Source: Thalassoglobus sp. JC818
GTDB taxonomy: Bacteria; Planctomycetota; Planctomycetia; Planctomycetales; Planctomycetaceae
Length of the DNA stretch: 64,000 nucleotides
Reading direction: 5' to 3'
NCBI RefSeq assembly: GCF_040717535.1
Contig: NZ_JBFEFI010000005.1
Span: 1-64,000, forward strand
In this document: piece after piece, positions 40,039 through 48,879 of the stretch
Position numbering within the stretch: position 1 is the first letter of the stretch
How the letters are laid out: the number at the start of each line of letters is the position of its first letter
Made by a program: the position numbers and the translations under genes
Notes under the pieces: generated by a model
The model's input: only the letters and a program-made list of their open reading frames with translations
The model's database searches: none
What the model was told of the DNA's origin: nothing

Positions 40039-40692
40039 ATGGCAGAAACTCTGATTACTTTGACTCAACCGTTCTTTCTAAAGTCACTCAATCTCATTAG
40101 TGATCGCAGCCACGACTCGGCTCGTGATTTGTCGCGCCTCCAGAAAGAGCTGTCTGCCGAATTGCAGGCGCTCGAGCACAAAGTCAATTCAGGACAAGCC
40201 CGGGTCTCCCCGGAAGACTGGCAGTTGGCGAAACGTGGACTCATCTACTGGGTCGACGAAATTCTCGTTCAACACATCGACGACTGGGAAGACTTCGTTC
40301 TTGAACACGTCTTCTACGACGAACGAAACCGTGCATGGAAATTCTACCTGCAAGGCGAGAACAGCCTCGTCACAGGATCTCCAGACGTAGCAGAGCTCTA
40401 TTATCTGGCCGTTGTGCTTGGCTTCGTCGGTGACATTCAGGGAGCTTTTCAGGAAAAGAACACCGACATGCCCGGACACAAGACTGATCCGGATGAAGCC
40501 AGAAAGTTCTGGGCGCAGCAACTCCAATCACGATTGCATCAACACGCGTCACCGGAACTTCAAGGAAGCAAGCTGGAAGGTCACATCGATCCCTTGCCCG
40601 GCAGCAGCGGATTGACAACAGCGAGTGCAATTTTCTGTGTGATGCTTCTCTGCATGCTCGTTCTACTCTCGTGGTATCTGCTAGACCAGTAG
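40039..40692 (+). CDS. tssL: T6SS membrane protein TssL (DotU family)
   Basis: 217 residues. A cytoplasmic helical DotU-like domain (GLIYWVDEILVQHI, LEHVFYDERNRAWKFY, DVAELYYLAVVLGFVGDIQGAF) ends in a single C-terminal TM helix (IFCVMLLCMLVLLSWYLL), the classic tail-anchored TssL arrangement. It has no periplasmic peptidoglycan-binding extension. It binds TssK and TssM; tssM is not in the window. Converges on the TolC-like gene 20 bp away, so the plus-strand T6SS series ends here. Confidence 0.92.
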   Translation: MAETLITLTQPFFLKSLNLISDRSHDSARDLSRLQKELSAELQALEHKVNSGQARVSPEDWQLAKRGLIYWVDEILVQHIDDWEDFVLEHVFYDERNRAWKFYLQGENSLVTGSPDVAELYYLAVVLGFVGDIQGAFQEKNTDMPGHKTDPDEARKFWAQQLQSRLHQHASPELQGSKLEGHIDPLPGSSGLTTASAIFCVMLLCMLVLLSWYLLDQ

Positions 40693-40711
40693 AACGTCAT
40701 GCGAAACTCGT

Positions 40712-42940
40712 TCACTTCCAGTTTGTCAATCGCGAGATGAACGACTGCCTTGGTGCTTGAGGCACGGTCTGCCTTGCTCTCTCTGCTTCAGCAGTTGACG
40801 TCTCTTGCCCTGGGCTGGATTCGAGACTCATCGAAACGACTTGCTCTTCAGCAGCGGGAGCAATCGTCGCTGAAGCGTCCTGATACTCTGCTGTCACGAT
40901 TGTTGCGGGACTTCCTTCGGTTGCGCTCGTCTGAATGATCGCTGATTGTTTTACGCCGTCTGTCGAAACCGGAGCACTCTTGAAGGTCGACGTGACGTCT
41001 TCATCGACCGGAAGTGGCATGCTGTCAATTTGCTCCAGTTCAGCAGGTGCCGGTTCCTGATCGTAGGTGACCATTTGAAAATTGGCGTACGTTAACAACG
41101 TTCCCTTTTCGAACTGAACGTTCTTCAATGCCACCGCATACTCCGAACGAGTGCGGAACAATCGAATCTCCGCATCGACGACGCGAGTTTGAGCATCGAG
41201 AATCAGGTCGACCGGATCGTTGAGCCCTTCTCGCTGACGACGTTCGAGAGCGTCGAGGTACTCTTTCGCAGCGAGGTACTGGTTCATCGCATTCGTAATT
41301 GACCGATGGGCGCGAACCGCTTCTGCGACAGCTCCGGACAGATTGCTAATAACATCTCGTTGTTGTTCTTTGAAAATCGCACGAGCCCGCGCAACCCGGA
41401 ATTCAGCGTTGTCGACGGCAGCATGCCCTCGTCGATATCCGAGAGGAACTTCAAGCTCGAAGCCCAGCATGTATTCCTGGTGATCTCCCGTCATCATGTT
41501 TCCAAACGACGAAGCTGGTGTATCGCCCCTGTTGAAACCGCCTGAAAAGAGATCGTCTCCCAATCCTCGGACGCGGTATCGGGCCACGGCATCCAGTCGA
41601 GGATTCAGGAAGTTCTCAGCAGCGAGCAGCTCCATTTCATTCTTCTTCACGACAAGCTGTTGCTTGCGAAGCTCGATTCGCTGCGTCAGTGCCTCTTGAG
41701 AAATGGTCGCCCAGTCATACTGAACTTCCGCGAGTGGAGGTTCGTCGCTCGGTCGGAGCAAGTTCCCATCCGCAGCTGGCAATCCGATCAACAGTCGCAA
41801 GCGCCGTTCCGCAGCCAAAACTCCGCCCTGCCCATGCAGAGTTCCCCCGCCACTCCCGTTGCGAGTTTGTGTTCCCTGAATCAAGCGACCACTTAGCGAG
41901 TCTTCAACATCTGACTTGAATTCAAAGTACTGCTGTCGGGCAAGTGCTTCTTCCGGAGCTTTGTCGATTCCGACACCGGCGGTGGCCTTCTTGATGTTCC
42001 AGACTCGCAGCGCCTCTTCCATTCCCTTTTTCTGAGCATCAAGCAAGCGGTATCCGAAATACAAATCCCAGTAGGCGTTTTCGACATTGCTCAGAAAGTC
42101 GCGAACAGCGAGCTGAAACTCGTGATAGTCGATGTCCGTATTCACTTTCGCAATTAACAGACCATTGTAGATTCCCGGCACGGACCCTGGTCCGGCAATG
42201 CGGTTGAACTCCAGCCCTGCCCCCTGAAGCAATGGCTGACGCACTTCTGCCTCGATGATGGATTCCCAGTAGCTGGGAAAGTTGTTGGCGGGTGCGTTGT
42301 TGGCATCATAAACGGTTCGGTTTCGCAGACTGATCTGTGAACCGGTCGCCGATCGCTTCGTCAATCCGACATCGTACTCGTGAAGGTCCTGGACGAACGC
42401 AGAAGTTCCCCCAGCGAAGAACGAGTTATTGAAGAGTCGATCGTTATCACTCAACATCGCTGACGCTGTGAATTGAGCATCAAACGCACTCAACGCTGCT
42501 TCCATCCCGAATCGCGGATCAGACTCTGCAAGCGCGGAAGAGAATCGTGTTTTAACTGTGTCGGGGTTGATCAGAACGACCCCACCGAGTTCTCGAATCA
42601 CTGTCGAGTTCTCAAGGGCAATCCGAAACACCTCCTCCAAAGGAATATCGCGGAAGTTCTCGAACTCTCCGCTCGTCAAAGTGTCAGCAGTCACCGGAGG
42701 CCCTGAGTAGCTCGTCGGATAGATCTCAGGCACGGGGTTGTCGACGGTCGCGGAAATTTGATCAATTTCGCAGGTGTCATTGCAGACTGTCTTGTCCCAA
42801 ACGTCCGGACTGGAAGCGCAGCCAACGATCCCAGCCGTCGAAGCAGCGAGGACAACGGTCCGAAAGAGAGAAGCAGCCCGTGACTTTTTCGACGAGAGAT
42901 ATTGATTGAGTCGAGTCCGTCGCTTCAAATATTTTGGCAT
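40712..42940 (-). CDS. TolC-family outer membrane efflux lipoprotein
   Basis: 742 residues, longer than the 450-500 of typical members. The N-terminus is a lipoprotein signal (basic start, VVLAASTAGIVGC). The central part has the two outer-membrane-efflux repeats, rich in long alpha-helical coiled-coil sequence (DFLSNVENAYWDLYFGYRLL; NLSGAVAEAVRAHRSITNAM; RRQREGLNDPVDLILDAQTRV). The C-terminal 100 residues are low-complexity Ala/Thr/Ser/Glu. It would form the outer-membrane channel of a type I-like exporter. HlyD-type adaptors lie divergently 550 bp away, so they likely form one machine. No inner-membrane ABC transporter is beside it. Confidence 0.92.
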   Translation of the reverse strand: MPKYLKRRTRLNQYLSSKKSRAASLFRTVVLAASTAGIVGCASSPDVWDKTVCNDTCEIDQISATVDNPVPEIYPTSYSGPPVTADTLTSGEFENFRDIPLEEVFRIALENSTVIRELGGVVLINPDTVKTRFSSALAESDPRFGMEAALSAFDAQFTASAMLSDNDRLFNNSFFAGGTSAFVQDLHEYDVGLTKRSATGSQISLRNRTVYDANNAPANNFPSYWESIIEAEVRQPLLQGAGLEFNRIAGPGSVPGIYNGLLIAKVNTDIDYHEFQLAVRDFLSNVENAYWDLYFGYRLLDAQKKGMEEALRVWNIKKATAGVGIDKAPEEALARQQYFEFKSDVEDSLSGRLIQGTQTRNGSGGGTLHGQGGVLAAERRLRLLIGLPAADGNLLRPSDEPPLAEVQYDWATISQEALTQRIELRKQQLVVKKNEMELLAAENFLNPRLDAVARYRVRGLGDDLFSGGFNRGDTPASSFGNMMTGDHQEYMLGFELEVPLGYRRGHAAVDNAEFRVARARAIFKEQQRDVISNLSGAVAEAVRAHRSITNAMNQYLAAKEYLDALERRQREGLNDPVDLILDAQTRVVDAEIRLFRTRSEYAVALKNVQFEKGTLLTYANFQMVTYDQEPAPAELEQIDSMPLPVDEDVTSTFKSAPVSTDGVKQSAIIQTSATEGSPATIVTAEYQDASATIAPAAEEQVVSMSLESSPGQETSTAEAERARQTVPQAPRQSFISRLTNWK

Positions 42941-43492
42941 TGTTATTAATCCACTTAGACCGTAGTAAGAAACACTCAGCGGTCGTTTGCCCCCGAAGTG
43001 TGGATGTGCCCTTTAGAGTTCAAACAGACTGTCGAACTGGCATGATCCCATTTGCTAGATCGGCACAACTCGCACATCCGTTAAAGACAAACTGACCGGG
43101 GGGACGGGAAAACTTCAGGAAGAATGCAAAACTTCCCATTTCAGCGGCAACTTCTGCCGTCATCCGTCGCTGCAGCAGCCTTCCTAACTCTCGATAACAC
43201 CCTAATCTCACATCGGACGAAAGTTCACCTTTACATGCCGGACCAGATTCTGTGTTCTTCCCCTGTCGCAAACGCTTGTGGGCAGCAGTTCTCCGAAATT
43301 GACAACACCACAAAGTGTGTGTTCACATGGAGATTCAATCCGCATCGCGAAATTGAATCGCTGTCAATCTCAATCGAACGACAAAGCTCACTCTCAATTT
43401 GAGAATGCAGCGACGACATGTTGAACGGCGAAGAGACCACTCACTGAAATTTTCTATCCTCATTTGTACTTCGAGAGATCGGCGTTCGAGTA
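42941..43492. promoter_or_regulatory. divergent intergenic region tolC-like / hlyD-like
   Basis: About 550 bp with no credible gene. It holds TGTGTGTTCACA at 43316-43327, one mismatch from the 12-mer at 3212 and 32075, and a 13-bp palindrome TCTCAATTTGAGA at 43392-43404, 88 bp before the plus-strand gene. Shared control of both export gene sets from here is plausible. Confidence 0.4.
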
Positions 43493-45262
43493 ATGTTTTC
43501 GGAAGCTGAATTGGCTGACGTTCTTGAGTCATCCTTCGAGGAGCATGCTCAGCTTAGAGATCAGCGCCGCAGCCTCATTCCGATCATTGCGAACAACGTC
43601 TCACAAAGACTGAATACTTCGATCATTGGACTCTGGCAGGTGGAGGGCCAACGCTGCGTTCGCTTATGGCCTGTCGAATCGACTCCGGAAAGCCAGCGAC
43701 TCGAAGCGGAAATCTCTCAGATTCAACCCGGAACCGCCGTCCAGGCAGTCCTTCAAAATGCATCTAAAGCTTCGGACTGCAAGATCGTTTGTGCTGCGAG
43801 TCCACTTGCGGGAGCAATGTCCGTCGTCGTCGCGCTCGATTCAAAAGGTCGAGTGATTAACGAAGCATCGGCGCTGCAACTCTCGGATCTTCTCGCGGAT
43901 CTACGACGCCGGGAACTGCTCACCACGCTTTCGACGAGTTCACAGAAGTCCGCTCAAATCGTCAATTGGATTATGCAGATCCATGCCGATCGCTCGGAAA
44001 CAGAAAAGCTTCATGCGTTCGCGACCGATGGAGCACTTCTCTCTGGAGCGGACCGAATCGCATTGTTCAAAAGAAGATCGACACGCGATTGGGAATTCTG
44101 CTGTTCCACAGGCACTGATTCGTCTGCATCTCGCTCATCCGAAGTCAATGGCCTGCGTGCTCGCCTGATCGAAGCACAGGAGAAAGATGAGGCAACGGAC
44201 AATCTCTTTCCAATGGGCCCGTCCGGAAGTTGGGAAGACGCGACATATGCGTGCGTTGTCGACACGGCTTCGGAGGACTCGAGCTACGAACCTAAGATAT
44301 TGAGACTCCTCGCTGATCAGTTTTCGATGGCGATCGATCAACCCGATCGGAAAGCAAAATCTCGCCAGCAGGCCCGTAGCAGACTTCTTAAGAGTACACT
44401 GACTGCAGCCTCAATCGTTCTCGCGGGCTTATTCGCGGTCTCTCTCATGTCGATGAAAACCGACCTCAAGATTCGAGTCCTCGGCGAGATTTATCCGGTC
44501 GTCCGACAGCAGATTTTCTCACCCGAAACAGGTGTCATCACCGAAGTTCTCGTTGAACATGGCCAGCATGTGCAACAAGGAGATCTGATCTGCCAGTTGA
44601 GAAGTGATCGTCTGGAGGTCCTTCGAGAACAAACCCGAGAGGAATTGATCTCGACGCAAGCTCGGCTCGCAGCGCTACAAACAATCTCACCGCGATTGAA
44701 TTCATCATCGACTAACGGCGGCTTGCCCGTCACAGTCGAACAGTCCGAACTGACCGAACGAGTTTCTTCACTCGAAGAACAACTGAAGCTGATCACCGAT
44801 CAAATTGAAACGCTAAGTATACAGGCCCCATTTGACGGACAGGTGATCCGAGAACGGTTGCGCGAAGAACTTCTTGGGCGTCCCGTTCAGCAAGGTCAGT
44901 TTCTGTTTCAATTGATTGATCCTGAATCAGACTGGCAAGTGGTCGTCCGGATTCCAGAGCGGGAAGTTCGACATGTCCTCGAAGCTCAAACCACCGAAGA
45001 GACTGTTCCGCTGACTTATCTGCTCGAGACTTCGCCCGAACACGAGCACACATCAGAGATCACTCGGATTTCCAACGCAACCGAAATGGACTCCACTGGC
45101 AATCTATCAACACGGGCATGGGCTCCGGTTCAAGATGAAAAACCGTTCGAGCGACGGCTCGGAGCGGGCGTGTTAGGCAGGGTTCACTGTGGACAGCGAA
45201 CATGGTTCAGCGTGCTCACACGAGGAATCTCGGAATTCTGGTTGCGATATTCACCGTTTTAG
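43493..45262 (+). CDS. GAF-like / HlyD fusion adaptor
   Basis: 589 residues from ATG 43493. Residues about 1-290 are cytoplasmic and look like one or two GAF-type sensor domains (NVSQRLNTSIIGLWQVEGQRCVRL; SGADRIALFKRRSTRDW). A single TM helix (LTAASIVLAGLFAVSLM) near residue 305 is followed by a HlyD/AcrA periplasmic part: GVITEVLVEHGQHVQQGDLIC (biotinyl-lipoyl half motif), a short helical hairpin, and SIQAPFDGQVI with the second lipoyl half. The role is periplasmic adaptor of a tripartite exporter, with the N-terminal domain perhaps sensing a ligand. First gene of a three-gene plus-strand set. Confidence 0.8.
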   Translation: MFSEAELADVLESSFEEHAQLRDQRRSLIPIIANNVSQRLNTSIIGLWQVEGQRCVRLWPVESTPESQRLEAEISQIQPGTAVQAVLQNASKASDCKIVCAASPLAGAMSVVVALDSKGRVINEASALQLSDLLADLRRRELLTTLSTSSQKSAQIVNWIMQIHADRSETEKLHAFATDGALLSGADRIALFKRRSTRDWEFCCSTGTDSSASRSSEVNGLRARLIEAQEKDEATDNLFPMGPSGSWEDATYACVVDTASEDSSYEPKILRLLADQFSMAIDQPDRKAKSRQQARSRLLKSTLTAASIVLAGLFAVSLMSMKTDLKIRVLGEIYPVVRQQIFSPETGVITEVLVEHGQHVQQGDLICQLRSDRLEVLREQTREELISTQARLAALQTISPRLNSSSTNGGLPVTVEQSELTERVSSLEEQLKLITDQIETLSIQAPFDGQVIRERLREELLGRPVQQGQFLFQLIDPESDWQVVVRIPEREVRHVLEAQTTEETVPLTYLLETSPEHEHTSEITRISNATEMDSTGNLSTRAWAPVQDEKPFERRLGAGVLGRVHCGQRTWFSVLTRGISEFWLRYSPF

Positions 45263-45397
45263 TAGCTCAACAAACCACTTCCTGAAGGACAGACAACGGG
45301 TCATCACGAGCAAAATCTGAATCAGCGAAGGCAAGCAGGTTTCACAACGTATCATGGCATGGATGGATTCGCAGAACGCGAAGCAAGGGACAGTCGC

Positions 45398-46531
45398 ATG
45401 AGACAACACACTGAACTCAAAATCGGTTTACAAAAATTCAGAATCGCCGCTTTCGGCGTTCTGCTCGCGATTCCGGTTGCTGTCATCCCTGCCGCTGATC
45501 CTCCCGCAGATCCGATCGTCGCCACTAATTGTTTCGTTCGAGTTTATGAAGAAGCAGACATCCCCGCTTTGGAACGCGGGGCCATTACTGACGTCCTTTG
45601 TGAAATCGGCGATCACGTAAGTGCAGGCGGTGTTCTCGCAAAACTTGACGATTCGGAAGCTGCCATAGAAGTCAGCTTGAGCGAACTGGAACTCGCGATT
45701 GCCAAACAGCGGCACGCCCAGTCACTCGCCGAAGAAATCGCAGCTGCGAAGATTCTGGAGACGGAACAACTCATTGAACAGTCCCAGACCAAGCGACGAA
45801 TTGCTCAGGAGAACGCGAACTCAACAGTGGCTGTCGAAAAGGCCATTAAGTCGAGAGACACCGCGCAGGTCGAACTGAATCGAGCACAGGCAGCACGAGA
45901 CGGATTTTCCGGAAGTGTTTCTGATTCGGAACTAGACCGCCTCAAGTATCTTCGCGACCAGTCTGAACTCGAAATCATCGCAGCTCGTGAAGCTCAGGCC
46001 ATCGCTGCTCTGCAGATCCAGGTCGAAGAAGCATCGGTCGGCACAGCTTCTGCCACATTAAAACGCTTGCAACACGAACTGAGACTCGCTCAATCAGAAC
46101 ATCTGATTCAGGAACTTGAAATCGACAAACTTGTTCAGCAGGTCAAGCTGGCTCAGATTCGACAACAACGTCGCATGCTCACTGCTCCATTCTCAGGAGT
46201 CCTGACCGAACAATATCATCGACTTGGCGAATGGCTCGAACCGGGTGAGCCTGTCTTTCACGTCATGCGGCTCGATCGATTGCTCGTCGAAGGTTACGTC
46301 GACGCGGACCAGATTCATCATTCCATGCGAGGAATTCCCGCTGTCGTCACGTTTTACGAAAGCGGAACGAGCCAAACTGTGAAGGGCACGTTGACCTATG
46401 TCAGCCCGAAAGTCGACCCGGTCAATCAGCAAGTTCAAATTCAGGTGATTGTCGACAACACCGACGGTCGCATGCGTCCGGGGCAATCTGTGGAAATCAC
46501 CCTGGCACCAACCCCCACAATCCAGAATTAA
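45398..46531 (+). CDS. HlyD-family periplasmic adaptor
   Basis: 377 residues from ATG 45398 (AAGGGA 8 nt upstream; ATG 45359 also in frame). A signal peptide (FRIAAFGVLLAIPVAVIPAA) precedes the membrane-fusion-protein fold: ALERGAITDVLCEIGDHVSAGGVLAKLDDSE (first lipoyl half, shown by GAITDV and GDHVSAG), a long coiled coil (about residues 90-230), and LTAPFSGVLTEQYHRLGEWLEPG (second half), then a beta-barrel end. It would bridge inner and outer membrane components. It lies between the GAF/HlyD fusion and the M50/HlyD fusion, about 100-135 bp from each. Confidence 0.9.
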   Translation: MRQHTELKIGLQKFRIAAFGVLLAIPVAVIPAADPPADPIVATNCFVRVYEEADIPALERGAITDVLCEIGDHVSAGGVLAKLDDSEAAIEVSLSELELAIAKQRHAQSLAEEIAAAKILETEQLIEQSQTKRRIAQENANSTVAVEKAIKSRDTAQVELNRAQAARDGFSGSVSDSELDRLKYLRDQSELEIIAAREAQAIAALQIQVEEASVGTASATLKRLQHELRLAQSEHLIQELEIDKLVQQVKLAQIRQQRRMLTAPFSGVLTEQYHRLGEWLEPGEPVFHVMRLDRLLVEGYVDADQIHHSMRGIPAVVTFYESGTSQTVKGTLTYVSPKVDPVNQQVQIQVIVDNTDGRMRPGQSVEITLAPTPTIQN

Positions 46532-46629
46532 ATCAGTTCACCTGCCTGCTCAATCGAAGAACGAATTCAAAACGACTTTAAGTGCCTCTCGGTGCTCATC
46601 GAAATCCTTAGCTCGCAGATCTCGTGTGA

Positions 46630-48837
46630 ATGGATACTGACCGTCCTATCCCCTGGAAAATGCGATTCGATTTGCAAGTCAGCGAATCGATCACTGGTGG
46701 ACGTTTGGTCTTTGTCGTGAAAGATCCGATCACTCTCCAGTACTTCAGTCTGACGCAACACGAGTACGACCTGCTTTCGAACATGAACGGTCAGCTGACG
46801 ACAAACGACGCTTATCGCCAATATAACGCAGGGGAAAGTTTCGAAGAGTTCACAGCAGAGCTGAAAGAATTTCTGAAGAAGCTGGTTTCGCAAAATCTCG
46901 TCGTTAGTACTCTTCCAGGCTACAGCCAACTCGTTGCCCGCCGAGCGACGGCGAAGACATCTCAGCCGGCGAAATTGCTCGCACGGCTGAACGTTATCAC
47001 GATCCGCTGGCGAGGGCTTGACCCTCAATCGTTTCTCCAGTGGCTCGATCGATGGATCGGCTGGATCTTCCGCCCATCGATGCTCGTGCTGAGTCTGATT
47101 TTTGTCTTCGTTGCAGTTCTGTTAGCATCACTTCACACGTCGCAGGTCGGATTGAATTCATTCGACTTCTCCCAAATTTTCACGGTCCAGAATATCCCGG
47201 TCATTATCATCTCGATGGTGCTCGTTAAAGTTCTGCACGAGATGGCCCATGGTCTGGCCTGTGTTCATCACGGGGGAGAATGTCACGAACTGGGCGTGCT
47301 TCTAATCGCATTCTTTCCCCTGCTCTATTGTGACACGACCGATTCCTGGCGACAGAATCGATGGCAGCGAGCGCAAGTTGCCGGTGCGGGAATTTATGTC
47401 GAACTGATGATTGCCAGTGTTTGTTGTTTGCTGTGGGTCGCCAGTTCGCCGGGCATTCTGAATCTCGTTTTTCTCAACCTGATGTTGATTTGTTCGATCA
47501 ACACCCTGTTTGTGAATGGAAATCCCTTGTTGCGCTACGACGGGTATTACATTCTTTCAGATCTGTGCGATTACCCAAACCTCGGGCCCGAATCGCGCCA
47601 GTTGGCCGGTTCATGGATGCGGCGAGTAATTTTCGGCCCGACAGCTCAAGACGATGACTCGCTCTCTGCCGAACGTCTGCCTCTGGCGGTCTATGGGTTG
47701 GCATCGAGTTTGTATCGCATTGTTGTTCTGGTCATGATCGTTTGGGCTGTCCATCAGTTTCTAAAGCAGTATGGATTAGAGAATCTTACGTTCCTGGTTG
47801 TGGCCCCCATGTTAATTGGCTTGGTCGTCTCTCTTCTTTCCATTCTGACACGCAAGTTGCGAAGCTTGAAAGGCGGCGTCACGCCAGCTCAATCTATTCG
47901 ACCGGTTTTGGGAACACTCACAACAGTTGGGATTCTCGCGCTGTTGTTTCTGATCCCCCTTCCCCGATCAACGAATGCTCCGTTCGTATTGGAACCGGGT
48001 AAGTGTCGACCGGTATACGTCACCGTGCCAGGTCGACTGACGGAAACGTTTCTTTCGACTGAGGACCTTCTTTCGCGAGACGTTCAGGCAGGAGATCTGA
48101 TTGTCGCACTTGTAAATGAAGGCCTTCAGCTCTCGCTCGCTCAGTCGGAAGCACAAGTCCGGGAACGTGAGAACCATCTTGCGAACCTTGAGAAGTTCAG
48201 GTCGACTTCGAAGGTTGCCAATTCGACAATTCCTACAATTAGAAACTCACTGGAAGCAGCTTCCGATCGACTCGATACGGAACGCCTTCAACAACAGCGG
48301 CTGCGAATTGAAAGTCCAATTGACGGAACTTACTTTCCGCCGCGAAACACTCCGAAAGCTCAATCAACTGATCGAGGTGTGAGCACCTGGTCCGGTTGTC
48401 CCCTGGACAAGGAAAACGACGGAGCCTGGGTGCAGGAACAGACCGTGCTGGGCTGGGTAGGAGATCAGGAAGACTTGCGAGTGGTCGCTTATGTTCCGCA
48501 AGCAGAAATGGAATTAATTCGCGTCGGTAATCCAGTGAGGATCGTTTCCTCTTCAGCCCCTGGAACCGTTTGCCGCGGGAAGGTAAGCGAGATCGGAGCT
48601 GAAGTCGTCCGCGAAGTCCCTCGTGAATTGATCCACAATCAATATCTCATCGTCGAACCACGCGACGGAACGTACGCTCCAGTTGAAACGCTTTATCGAG
48701 TATCGATTGAAATCGAATTAGGCAATCCAGGTGCCTTATACTCCACTGGAATTGTGAAAATCGACGGATTGAAGATGTCCATCGCAGACAGGCTGATGCG
48801 GCTGTTGCGTCAGACGTTTGCCTGGCATGCGACTTAA
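46630..48837 (+). CDS. PqqD-like / M50 protease / HlyD fusion membrane protein
   Basis: 735 residues. Residues about 15-95 resemble a PqqD-like domain (FVVKDPITLQYFSLTQHEYDLL..LKKLVSQNL). Next is a polytopic M50 (site-2 protease) region with HExxH as H203-E-M-A-H207 (VKVLHEMAHGLACVHHGG) and the distal metal/active block in GNPLLRYDGYYILSDL. Further TM segments follow (LTTVGILALLFLIPL). The last 270 residues are a HlyD-like periplasmic part (VTVPGRLTETFL, coiled coil, RIESPIDGTYFP). This combination is common in planctomycete export clusters; the protease may process cargo or regulators during export. The substrate is unknown. Confidence 0.88.
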   Translation: MDTDRPIPWKMRFDLQVSESITGGRLVFVVKDPITLQYFSLTQHEYDLLSNMNGQLTTNDAYRQYNAGESFEEFTAELKEFLKKLVSQNLVVSTLPGYSQLVARRATAKTSQPAKLLARLNVITIRWRGLDPQSFLQWLDRWIGWIFRPSMLVLSLIFVFVAVLLASLHTSQVGLNSFDFSQIFTVQNIPVIIISMVLVKVLHEMAHGLACVHHGGECHELGVLLIAFFPLLYCDTTDSWRQNRWQRAQVAGAGIYVELMIASVCCLLWVASSPGILNLVFLNLMLICSINTLFVNGNPLLRYDGYYILSDLCDYPNLGPESRQLAGSWMRRVIFGPTAQDDDSLSAERLPLAVYGLASSLYRIVVLVMIVWAVHQFLKQYGLENLTFLVVAPMLIGLVVSLLSILTRKLRSLKGGVTPAQSIRPVLGTLTTVGILALLFLIPLPRSTNAPFVLEPGKCRPVYVTVPGRLTETFLSTEDLLSRDVQAGDLIVALVNEGLQLSLAQSEAQVRERENHLANLEKFRSTSKVANSTIPTIRNSLEAASDRLDTERLQQQRLRIESPIDGTYFPPRNTPKAQSTDRGVSTWSGCPLDKENDGAWVQEQTVLGWVGDQEDLRVVAYVPQAEMELIRVGNPVRIVSSSAPGTVCRGKVSEIGAEVVREVPRELIHNQYLIVEPRDGTYAPVETLYRVSIEIELGNPGALYSTGIVKIDGLKMSIADRLMRLLRQTFAWHAT

Positions 48838-48879
48838 CCCCACTGTCGTAAATCGGACTTCGGTAGCCCGACAAGACGA

